A DNA stretch of 64,000 nucleotides, from positions 47,916 to 111,915 of the forward strand of contig MLAK01000393.1 in NCBI GenBank assembly GCA_001839685.1. Direction: 5' to 3'. A model generated the notes under the pieces. It ran no database searches. It saw only the letters and a list, made by a program, of their open reading frames with translations, and was not told the origin of the DNA. Below, piece by piece: positions 40,354-50,400 of this stretch. This DNA comes from Tritrichomonas foetus. Its lineage: Eukaryota > Parabasalia > Tritrichomonadida > Tritrichomonadidae. Both the position numbers and the translations under genes were made by a program. The first letter of the stretch is position 1; each line of letters opens with the position of its first letter.

Positions 40354-43147
40354 TTAAATGTCTCCATGAGGAGTGAGTGGGATTTTCTTCTGTCTTACTG
40401 GAATTCCTCTATTTTTCTGTGAATCTGATAATTTTTTACTGTTTCTCACATTGTTATCTGAATCATCACTAATTTCATCATCATAGCTAACTTTATCTTC
40501 GTGACTTCCATTCTTTTTCTTTTGGATATCATTCTTTGATTTTCTCACACTATTTGTTGCATCTAATTTTATACCATTCATTAATGGAACATTATTGTCA
40601 TTCATATCATTGATATTACTGTTGTTATTGTTGTGATATAAGTAATCACTATAAATATTATTATTTGGTAAATTGTTATTGTAATAAACATTATTTGGAT
40701 TATTATTGGGAATATTATTATAACTCATATTATTATTATAATTATTATTCAAATTCATGTTTGGATTTTCGTAATAATTAGAATTAGCTTTCTTATTACT
40801 GTATTGGCGGATATCATCATCATTATAGATTTCATCACGAATATTCTTTTTACTACTTGATTTCTTTTCTTGATCATCATTAATAAGATTTTTTGAATTA
40901 TGTTTCTTTTGGAAAATATTTTCATCATCATCATCACTCATCATCCATTCTTTTTTGGTATTGTTGTCTTTTTTCGATTTCTTTTTGGGGCTGTCATTTT
41001 CTTCACTACTGCTTTCGGTTGGTACTAAATTATACTTATTTTTGGATGAATTTTTTCTGAAATAGTTTTTCTCCATATTTTTATTCTTTTTAGCGAAATT
41101 AAAGTCATCATTTTCGCTACTTTCAGTATCATCACTTTCACTATTATTATGATGTTTTTTAGATTTTTTAGTAGAATTTGATTTTTTTAGGAATTTGGAT
41201 TTCCTAATATAATCTTCATCACTATCGCTTTCGTTGATATTAATTCTTTGTTTTTTATTCAGTTTCAAATTAATGTCATCATCAGAATTATTCTTTGAAG
41301 ATGGATTCGATGAAAGTTTTGACGATTTTGAGGAAGATAGCTTTGGTGCTTGTTGATCCAATTTCTTTGACATTTCCAATAATTGCTTCCTTAGGCTTTC
41401 AATTTCATCAACATTATCATTAACACATTTTTGAAGTTTTTTATTTGCTTGTTTCAAAACTTCAATTTCAGCTTTAGCTTCCTTAGGGAAACGTTTCGCC
41501 AATAGCATTTTTATTTCTTTTCGTCTTTTCAACAAATCATCGACTTCTTCATTTAATTCAGCAGTTTCATAATCTCTTTTTCCTTTTACACCATCAGCCA
41601 TTCTTTGTTGAAGACGATCTTCAATTGCTGCAGCCCTTTCATCAATTGATTCAAGTTCAAGTCTTAAAGCATCCTCATCTTTAAAAGTTAATGCTTGTGC
41701 TTTCAACATTTTATTTTCTGCTTCCAAATTTGCTTTTTCTGCTTCAAGTCTTCTTAGAGCGAGTGCTGCTTTTTCTGCATATTGTGCAGATTCTTTATAT
41801 TGCTTAGACAGTTCTTTGAATTCTTCTGGTGTTCCTTCGCAGAATGTAAGTTCAAGAGGAACATTTATTTTTCCTTCAGAAAGAAGGGAAACAGTAATTG
41901 CAATAATTTCATCTTTGGTTAATTTTTGAAGTTTTTCAACATCAATTTCTGAACGACCACTTTTACTTTTACTTAAAAGTCTGGCTGCATCTCTTGCACG
42001 TCTTAGTTCTGTTTTAAGATTCATATTTTGTCGAATTAAATCATCACTAACTTTAGCTATTTTTAATTTTCGTAAAAATCGAACTTCACCTGCCAAAATT
42101 GAACCAACTTTTATTAATGAATTTTGGTTATTATATTGTGGATTTAAGTATTGTGAAAGATTGTCTAAACGATCAGCACAAGCATCAATATCGGAAAATA
42201 ATTCAACTAATGTTTGAACTTCTTCATCATTGTTTTGTGTGACATTATTAGAGTTTTGATTAATTTCCAAAACCTTATTGTTTTCAGCATTTGTCAAATC
42301 ATCAATACTTAGTTTATTAATTTTATCTAAAATATCATTTTTCTTTATATGAGGATCACTGGATTCATCAGAATTATTCATTAAATTGTTTGTAGAATTA
42401 TTTCTAGAGTTATTCTTTGAATTTCTGAGAGAATTTTTAGATGAATTTTTTGTTGAATTCTTCTGGGAATTTTTCAAAGAATTTCGGTGTGAATTCTTTC
42501 GATTATCTTCAACTTCAAACTCTTCACTTGATTCAGACTCAGAAGGCATATTGGCGATTCTTTTAACCATGTTATCTATTTCTAAAAGTGAATCAGGTGG
42601 TTCAATCATTTCAGATTCATTCGAAATTTGATTAATTTTATTGACATACTTTTTAAGAGATGAAAGCATTTTAGATAACTCCATATGATCAATATTTGCA
42701 TATGTAAATGCAGCAATATAGGTTTGTTTCACATCATGTGCAAACTTTTTTAGTTCACTCGAAAGTCCATCAAATTCTTTATGAGAAATCGAACTTTTGA
42801 GATTCGTTAAAATAGTTTCCATAACCAATGCTATCGTCTGCCGGATAGGCCCGACTTACTGAAAGGCGCGAAAAAATTTCTTGAGATTTATTTATATAAT
42901 TCGATATATAATCACTTGATGAGTATAATTCTTGTCCTATGAAATGAGCGATTATAACTTTACGTAAATTTTGCCATTTTTTGACCAAATTGCTTTTCGA
43001 TTGTTTCGTGAATTTTGTATTGTGTAAAGTAAGGATGGAAAATGAACTCTCGATTTTATCTAATTCCGAAATAATGTGTGTATCGTCGATCATTCCTCGA
43101 AGTGAAAGGAATGCATCAGTTGCTGTTCTTTTTTGGGATTTTCGCAT
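40354..43147 (-). CDS. large coiled-coil, Ser/Asn/Lys-rich protein; probable two-exon gene
   Basis: Two overlapping minus-strand frames together read as one protein. The first starts at ATG 43147 (MRKSQKRTATDAFLSLRG) and is helical. The second ends at TAA 40354 and, alone, would start at ATG 42822. Removing 22 nt (42838-42859, starting GTAAGT and ending CGGCAG) joins them in frame to give 923 residues. The middle (about 41370-41990) is a long coiled coil (ALRRLEAEKANLEAENKMLK). An upstream segment is an Asn-Ser-Lys repeat (KNSQKNSTKNSSKNSLRNSK) at about 42380-42500, and the C-terminal third is low-complexity Ser/Asp/Asn/Lys. No family is recognised; a cytoskeletal or scaffold role is a guess. 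Stop is TAAA. Confidence 0.6.
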
Positions 43148-43473
43148 TCCAAAAATACTTCAGAATTGAATAAAAGTTTTTCAATGCAATTTAATCGGAT
43201 TTAATCGTCGTCTTTGAAATTTGAGTATTTTTCATCGTTTTTGATCCACATTTTTGGTTTTTCTTCGGAATTTTGAGAGTAACGGGTATTATTCAATTGA
43301 TATTTGGCTCATCGATGGCAACTACATTCAATGAACTGTTCTAACACTTATTTAGATCCGTTGCTTTTACAAGCCAATGAATATTGAATTATCGTATTTA
43401 TTATCTTTTTTTAATTGAATAACAATAGAAATTTTTGGTGATTCATCATATTTTATGTGATTCTAGATAGTTT
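43148..43473. other. intergenic spacer
   Basis: AT-rich spacer upstream of the coiled-coil gene and downstream of the acyltransferase relic; no feature seen. Confidence 0.5.
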
Positions 43474-43823
43474 TACTTTCTAAATAGTTTCACTTTCCAA
43501 ATAGTTTTACTTTCTAACATTTCCTTTTTAAGTTTTCCATGAAATGTATGTAGTTCATCACACGCATGTTCAATCGTAACATCAACAGAAATTTTTTTAA
43601 TTCCATGAATTAATGATTTTGCAAGAAGAAGGCACCCAAATTTCTTATTTTTGCTGATGGAAACAGAAATCACGTCACAAGAGAATTCACACTTTCTGCT
43701 TATGTGAAGTGAAACTGCTATTCCCCCAATAGCAAGAAGACAAGGTGATTCTGACAAATCAAGAGGAATTGGACCAATGAATGAAGCTGCTTCCTGCGCA
43801 ATTTCAACTGAATTCGTTCTTTA
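43474..43823 (-). pseudogene. internally deleted relic of the HxxxDG acyltransferase family
   Basis: The minus strand from about 43823 reads EIAQEAASFIGPIPLDLS then LLAIGGIAVSLHIS, matching paralogue 2 (EVESAQEAASFIGSIPLDFS, LAIGENSIAVSTSH). It then jumps directly to EFSCDVISVSISKNKKFG and SLIHGIKKISVDVTIEHA, which match the C-terminal FSCISAFSKNKFG and GLLHGMKNIPVDVTMETA. About 300 residues, including the catalytic Asp-Gly, are missing, and an in-frame TAA lies just upstream. DNA identity with 38870-38960 is high, so the duplication is not ancient. Confidence 0.85.
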
Positions 43824-44081
43824 GTGACCATATATCATTTTTCATGGTCTGACAGTGACTGTTATTCTCTAATCATCTTTTTTGAGCTTTTCGTGATTTA
43901 TCACCCAGGATAATGATATAAAGACATATTTGCCATTTTGGCAGAGTCCTTAGAAAAACTCATAATAAACGGGCACTTCAACACGTTGACTAATTAATTA
44001 TTCAATAGTTTATTTTGCCAACTTCTTTCAAAATTTGAAAGAGAACGTTTAAAAAAGCGAAAAAGTTCAAAATTTCTTTAA

Positions 44082-45566
44082 ATGATTCCTTTTCTTGATT
44101 TTTGGCATACATCACCCCATATTGATTTAGAAAACAGAGAATTTATTGTTAATAACAATGATCCACCAATTCAATTTACTCAGAAACAAAATTCATCAGA
44201 AACATATTTTTATGAATTTGAATCAGAACCAGAATTATGCCTATTGATATTATTCAATCTATTTCAAATGAAAAATAATACAACTTTTTCCCAGATTTAT
44301 TCAGCTTTTTTATTGCCAAATAATCCATCAATTTTAATCCTAGAATCAGATTCAATGACCAGTGTTCGAAGCATTTTAAAGCATATAATTGGAATAGGTA
44401 AAATTCCCAAAACTTTAAAACTTGTGGAAGATTTTTCAACAGATTATTTAGAAAATTTTTTAACCAATGTTGAGAAATTTCCAATTGGAAAATTGGCAAC
44501 AGTTAATTATCCAGATATTCCAAAAGATGAAGTTTGCCAAATCGTCGATGTTTGTAAAAATGATAAAATTTTACTAAAATTTTTGCCGAGCATTGATTAT
44601 TATATATTAAATAAAAATAATTTAGATTCACAGATAAAACTAAATATGCAAATGCCAAAAGATTATTTAGCACCAATTTTCCCTTTTGAGAAAGCAAAAG
44701 TAGCAAATTGGAAAAATGGAAAAATTCAAATTTATGGAAAAAAAATTGATTGCATATGTTGGGATGACAAAAAATTTATTGGCGAATTTCAATATCGAAA
44801 ATTCCCAAGTTCTGCAGTCAAAGTTCTTCAAAAAGTTAATGATTTTGAAGTTCTTTTGTTTGAATCTGGTATTTCACAAATTGAAAAGCAAAATACCTTT
44901 TTTATGGGAAACTTTCTGAAAAAACAAAATGAATTCACACAGAAAAGTTCTGTGAAAATAAGCTCTAATATTGGCTTGCCTTCTTGGTCAAGAAAAAATC
45001 GAAATAGTGAGGATAGTTTTTCCGTTTTTGTTATCTCAAGTCAATCAGATACAGACCAAATTGTTTCTCAAATCAATACTGAACAAATATGCTCTCAAGT
45101 TGAAGGAGACGAAAAAGATAAAAATTATAAAGAAAATAAAAAAAATATAAAGAAGTCCAATCAGAAAACAAGAAAGAATATGAAAAAACAAAAAGTTTAT
45201 CAACCAACACCAGCTTTCATCAAAGATGTTACAGCTCAAGCAATTGGAAAATTAAAGTCATTCTCCTGTCCTGAAAAACATAATGCGCATCTTGAAACAA
45301 TAATGCCTCAAAATCAGAGTCAAACAACTCCGAAAGAGAAACTTTTTGATTCACATTTATTAAAATCCACAAAAGTAACACTTTCAGCTGCGGAAATTCG
45401 AAAAAAGAAAAAGCTTGACAAAGAAAAACAAGAAAGGCAACAATCACGAATAACAAGTTTCTTACCAATTGTTAAAGTGGGTGAGTTTATGGTTGAAAAA
45501 GCAAACGAGCCAATACACATCACTTCAACTCAGCAAATCAAAAAATCGAAATATTTTGGAAAATGA
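44082..45566 (+). CDS. divergent Spt5-like (NGN-KOW) protein with PIP-box-like tail
   Basis: 494 residues from ATG 44082. The N-terminal 250 residues follow the order of eukaryotic Spt5: an NGN-like unit with SILILESDSMTSVRSILKHI, matching the IYIEAPKQ segment; then a KOW-type unit IGKLATVNYPDIPKDEVCQI with LLKFLPSIDYYIL, matching the Spt5 MLKIVPRLDYG segment; then LAPIFPFEKAKV and FIGEFQYRKF, matching the RAPPQLFN and YLYKSF stretch. The acidic N-terminus, later KOWs and the C-terminal repeat of Spt5 are missing. Instead a Lys-rich linker leads to QSRITSFLP (about 455), which resembles a PCNA-interacting PIP box. Spt5 normally keeps RNA polymerase II processive. The assignment is by pattern only. 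Stop is TGA. Confidence 0.45.
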   Translation: MIPFLDFWHTSPHIDLENREFIVNNNDPPIQFTQKQNSSETYFYEFESEPELCLLILFNLFQMKNNTTFSQIYSAFLLPNNPSILILESDSMTSVRSILKHIIGIGKIPKTLKLVEDFSTDYLENFLTNVEKFPIGKLATVNYPDIPKDEVCQIVDVCKNDKILLKFLPSIDYYILNKNNLDSQIKLNMQMPKDYLAPIFPFEKAKVANWKNGKIQIYGKKIDCICWDDKKFIGEFQYRKFPSSAVKVLQKVNDFEVLLFESGISQIEKQNTFFMGNFLKKQNEFTQKSSVKISSNIGLPSWSRKNRNSEDSFSVFVISSQSDTDQIVSQINTEQICSQVEGDEKDKNYKENKKNIKKSNQKTRKNMKKQKVYQPTPAFIKDVTAQAIGKLKSFSCPEKHNAHLETIMPQNQSQTTPKEKLFDSHLLKSTKVTLSAAEIRKKKKLDKEKQERQQSRITSFLPIVKVGEFMVEKANEPIHITSTQQIKKSKYFGK

Positions 45567-45804
45567 TTTTTTTTTTTGATTGATTTTTTTATGCTTTCCT
45601 ATTTTTTTTAGTATTGTTATTAATAAATATAATCCATTGACCAATTTTCTCTTTTTATTTTGATTGTTTTAATTAGATTCAAATTCTAAAAATGTGAGTT
45701 GGTTTTTTAAATTATTATTTTTGTCTCATGGCTTTCTGTTCATTATTTTGGTGTTCATTCATTTGAATTCAAGCTCTTTTTAGAAATAACTAGAAAATGG
45801 ATTC

Positions 45805-47121
45805 ATGATTTTTAGAAAACGGTTTTGTCAAAACCGTTTTGACAACCAGTTTATTTCAATGACTTCAATGAAAAGTTACACTTTATCAACTGAAGGTTTT
45901 AAAAACATTCCCTTTTCACAGATTCCTAATGACTTTACATTTCTATGTAATGGTCAAAAATTCCATACCAGCAAGTTAGTTGCCGATTTTCTCTCACCTT
46001 TTATAGCTAAAAACCACTTTACTGATCCAACAAACGATTTTTTTGAAATAAAAACGAATATTAATGGAAATTTCAACGAAGTAATAAAATTAGGCCAATT
46101 ACAAGATATTTCCATAACTCCAGAAAATATCGAATTCCTTTTAGAAGTTTTTGAAATTTTGGGAAATAATGAATTGATCAATTTTCTGGAAACTCCTAAA
46201 GATCTAACAATTGAAACTGCAATTGAAGCATTATCATTAAAATATAAATGCAATATGGATAATATTTCAAAAGAAATAGAATTTATCGCTTCAAACTTCT
46301 TTGAAATTGATACAGAAGATGAATATATTTCACTTTTATCCAAAATTAATCCGAATATTCTATATAGTATTTTCAAACATCATGATTTGGTTATTTCCAG
46401 CGAAGATGCTTTGTTAAATTTGATTATGTCATTAGGATTTAATTATTTATTTTTATTAGAATTTGTTCTTTTTAGAGAAGTTACTGAAGATTGTTTTACC
46501 ACATTTTTAAAGTCATTTGATGTTTCTACTATAAATTTATCAATTTGGGAATCCATTAAAGATCGATTTTTAGAAGAAAAAGATTTAAAAAATGAAAAAA
46601 GATATCGAAATAATATAATTATTGAAACTTTTGAGAATGATGAAAGATACGGAATAATATCACATTTATATCAACTGTGCCAAGGAAATCCATGCAAAAA
46701 AGGATTAATGAAAGTTACTTCATCAAGTATTTATTTCAAGCACAAACCAGAATATGCTTTAGATTTCGACATAAATAAATATTTTGCATCTGACGATATT
46801 GCGAGCCAATGGATATTATTTGATTTTATGAAACGTGAAGTTATTCCACAATATTATATCATTCGTTCACAATGTGATTTCATTAATAATCTCAAAAATT
46901 GGGTTCTTGAAGGATCTAAAGATGGCTATAATTGGAAACAGCTAGATAAACGAATAAATAACTCAGATCTTAAGGAAATGAATGTTGTTGCTAAGTTCCA
47001 TATTAGTAATCCTTTTCAATGCAGATATATTAGACTGAAACAAATAGGCTCCAATTGGAATGGAAGTGAATATTTAATTATTACTGGGATTGAATTCTTT
47101 GGAAAATTAATCTCGAAATAG
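45805..47121 (+). CDS. BTB/BACK-like protein with C-terminal discoidin (F5/8 type C) domain
   Basis: 438 residues from ATG 45805, although the conserved family start MKSYTLSTEGFKNIPFSQIP suggests that 45859 or 45868 is the real ATG. The N-terminal part has the BTB-like pattern FTFLCNGQKFHTSKLVADFLSP, with a BACK-like helical region after it. From about residue 295 to the end lies an F5/8C-like beta sandwich (IASQWILFDFMKREVIPQYYIIRS ... WVLEGSKDGYNWKQLD ... CRYIRLKQIGSNWNGSEYLIITGIEFFG). This domain pair is abundant in Trichomonas and Tritrichomonas. In animals BTB-BACK proteins serve as cullin-3 adaptors; here the role is unknown. An 11-bp perfect inverted repeat (45816-45840) falls within the first codons. 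Stop is TAG. Confidence 0.8.
   Translation: MIFRKRFCQNRFDNQFISMTSMKSYTLSTEGFKNIPFSQIPNDFTFLCNGQKFHTSKLVADFLSPFIAKNHFTDPTNDFFEIKTNINGNFNEVIKLGQLQDISITPENIEFLLEVFEILGNNELINFLETPKDLTIETAIEALSLKYKCNMDNISKEIEFIASNFFEIDTEDEYISLLSKINPNILYSIFKHHDLVISSEDALLNLIMSLGFNYLFLLEFVLFREVTEDCFTTFLKSFDVSTINLSIWESIKDRFLEEKDLKNEKRYRNNIIIETFENDERYGIISHLYQLCQGNPCKKGLMKVTSSSIYFKHKPEYALDFDINKYFASDDIASQWILFDFMKREVIPQYYIIRSQCDFINNLKNWVLEGSKDGYNWKQLDKRINNSDLKEMNVVAKFHISNPFQCRYIRLKQIGSNWNGSEYLIITGIEFFGKLISK
45816..45840. repeat. perfect 11-bp inverted repeat with Myb-type cores
   Basis: aaaacggtttt (45816-45826) and aaaaccgtttt (45830-45840) are perfect reverse complements with a 3-nt spacer. Each arm carries AACGG, the Myb core. 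Confidence 0.7.
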
Positions 47122-47440
47122 GTTTTGTAAATTTTTTTTTATCAAAAACTATTTTACTTTATTATTTATTTACATTTTGATGATATTGGTTCTCATTAAT
47201 ATGTCTTTATAAAAAAATTATATACCCTTACTCGAAATCATACCTAAGATCGATTTACATTCAATTATATTTCGATACAGAAATATAAGATAATAAATTC
47301 ACTATTAGTTTCAAGCAAAAAAGTATAAAAGTAATATAAGCAAATTTCAAACAAATTTAATACATATAAAAGACAGAAATATCCGTAATACATCTAGGGC
47401 ATGAAACCCTATCATAACACGACTATAAGAAGAAAGGAAA
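47122..47440. other. convergent intergenic spacer
   Basis: AT-rich spacer between converging genes; nothing seen. Confidence 0.5.
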
Positions 47441-50400
47441 TCAAGAATCATTTGTAATTTTCTTCCATTCTTCATAATTTGAATTCATTTGTGTCAAGCA
47501 TTCATCCATTTGGGGAATAATGTCTTTCAATATCAAAAAGAGGGGTTCAGTGAAGCAAATGAAAACTCCCTGGACAATTTTGGAGAGCATTTTTTCTTTT
47601 CTAATTCGAGTCTCTTCCAAAGTTTCAGGGCTTGGTTCCATTTTTATATTTAAGAATTTATCTCGATTAAATTGTTCCCTTTGTTTTGAATTAAAACTGG
47701 GAATTACTTTTTTGGGATTTATTATTCCTTCCCATTGAGTTTGAGCCCATTCTTTACATAGCTCAAACGAATTGACAGTTCTACATAAATCACAAGCAAT
47801 TACCATTGCTTTATACAAAAACGTTCGATGTGACTTGTTTTGGAACTTAAATATAAAATTAGGACGAACTAAAGTTCCTAATCTTGTCATATTCATATAA
47901 AATGTTGAGGGATTAGTTGCAAGAATCAAATCATAAATTTTGAGCCACATTTGTGTAGCATCTTCAGGACTAATATTCTCAAAAATGTTTTGTTCACTTT
48001 CATTAATAATTGTAACAATTTCTTCACAATGATGCATTTCCATAATTGGCCTATTTCGATATAGAATCTGAAATGGACCTTCAATCCCACCCATATCTTG
48101 CTCAAAATGATCAATATCATGACACAAAGCACATATGAGGAGAACAAGTTGATCTAATTTCGGAATATCATAGTCCAATTCAATTTTTTTAATTAAAAAA
48201 TACATGAATTGTACAGATTCTACTGCTTTGTTCCAAGTATGAAGTATTTTGTCATTACATGATTCATAAACAGCCAATAAAAATCTAATTAATTTAGAAT
48301 TAGTGATACGAAAAGTTGTAGTTAGATCTAAAGAATAAAAAAATGAAGCGACTACACAAACAGTTTCAACGGGATATAATTTCGTTATATCAAAATAATT
48401 AGATATTAATCTTTCTAGCTTTTCTTTTGTTAAACAAATTCGAAATGGTGGTTCACAATTATTATTTTCTTCAGCAGTAACCATACTACTTAATTCAATT
48501 GCCACTTTTGGTTGATTTTGTTCAATTCGATGTTTTTCAAAGGCAATTCCAGCAAATGAAGAAAATGCTGTCACTAATTGTTCATCTTCCTTTGTGAAAA
48601 TACCACCATTAATTAACATGTCTTTATTAATCATTTCAACAACCCCAATGACTTCATTGTCAGCGCCACGAATTGGACATCCAAGAATTGATCGAGTTCG
48701 ATAGCCAGTTGCAAGGTCAACGCCAGAATGAAATCGATTATCTTTATAAGCATCTGGAATATTCACAACAACACCATGCTTTGCAATGAATCCAACAACA
48801 CCTTTTCCTTCTTCAACTTCTATTTTCACATCAGATCCACCTTCCGTGACATGAGTTTGAACTTTTGAGGTCTGCTTATTCATTAAAAATAAGGAATTTC
48901 GATCAGCATTCATTAAGTCTCTAGTACTACTCATAATATGATGAATTACTGAGCTTAATGAATTTCCATGCATTAATAAAAGTGATGTTTCCATCATTGC
49001 TTCAAATCTTTTTGTTGAAGCAACAGCCATTTCAATAACTCTTGAGTTAGCCAAAGCAATTCCACTGAAGACACACATTGCTTTGGTCAATTCAACATCA
49101 GAATCAGAAAAAGGTTCACCTGAAAGTTTATTCATTAATTGGGCAACTGCAATAATTTTTCCTTTTTGATCTTTAACTGGAATTGTCACCATTGATTTTG
49201 TTACATAACCAGTTTTCTTATCAACATTTGCATTAAATCGTGGATCTTCATAAACATCAGGAATATTAATAACTTCACCAGTTGTTGCCACAGATCCAGC
49301 AATACCAGCATTAATTGGTATCATAATGGCATTTTTTGTACCTTGTGCAACCTTGGAAATTAAGTGGGTCTCTGTTTCATCTACAACAAACATACTTACT
49401 CGATCAGCACCTGTTAATTCTTTTGCATTATTCATAATTTGGGTGATTGTATGATCAATTGAAGTTTCTCTTGATAAACTTTCGGCTGTTTGAAGAAGCA
49501 TGGCTAATCGATCTTGTGCTTGTAAAGCAAGACGCAATTCATTTAGTTTCTTTCTATAAACCATTCCACTCTGCAAGCAAGGAGAAGCAACAGCAGAAAT
49601 CATTGTAAACCATTGATAATCATCATCCATAAAACAAGGAGAACTATCTTTTTTACCTCTACAAATAATTGCTCCGATTAATTCATTTTCTTTTCCTTGT
49701 AAAAGCGGCATTGCAATTGCAGGACGATTAGCATATTGTCCATCCAATGCAGTATTAAATTTATTATCACTTGAAGCAACTGGCCAATTAAATCCTTTCT
49801 TTTCTAAGAAAACATTTGTGACAATTCCTGCTTTTTCAAGTTCTACATTTCTTCGAACAAATCTATTTCCAACTTGTTCATAATAATAAACACTTCTTTG
49901 GCTTTCTTTAAAGAATACAGTAACACTTTCACAATTGATTAAATCAACAAGGGATGTTTTAATGATTGAAAGAAGCTTAGCAAAGTCAGATTGACGCGAA
50001 ATATAACTTCCTAAAATCCGATAAAGTTTTGCAGTTTTTCGGGTACTATTATTCATTGTAGCAAACGATTTCGCTAAATGTTCAACAAAAAACCTCAGCA
50101 AAAAGAGTTCGCTTTGAGGCCAATAAGAATAAGTTGCCCCACTTGGATGCACTTTATCAACTAAAAGAACGGTTCCTAAGATTCGATTATTAAAACGAAT
50201 TGGTTCAACAACTATAATTTCAGCTTCCTCACAAAAAGGAAGATCAATTTCTTCATCATAAAGTGGAAAGCACATCGGGTTTGGTGCAACAATCTCTCTT
50301 TTATCTGTACAACATGTCCCAATGATACCTTTACCATGTGGAACTTTCATAAGCATTGAATAATTCATTAAAATCTCAGCCGATTCAATATTCATCCAAA

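Noticed and set aside
40755..42631. Frames antisense or shifted to the coiled-coil gene (for example MFVELFLELFFEF)
   Set aside because: Products of low-complexity Asn/Ser/Lys codons read in other frames.
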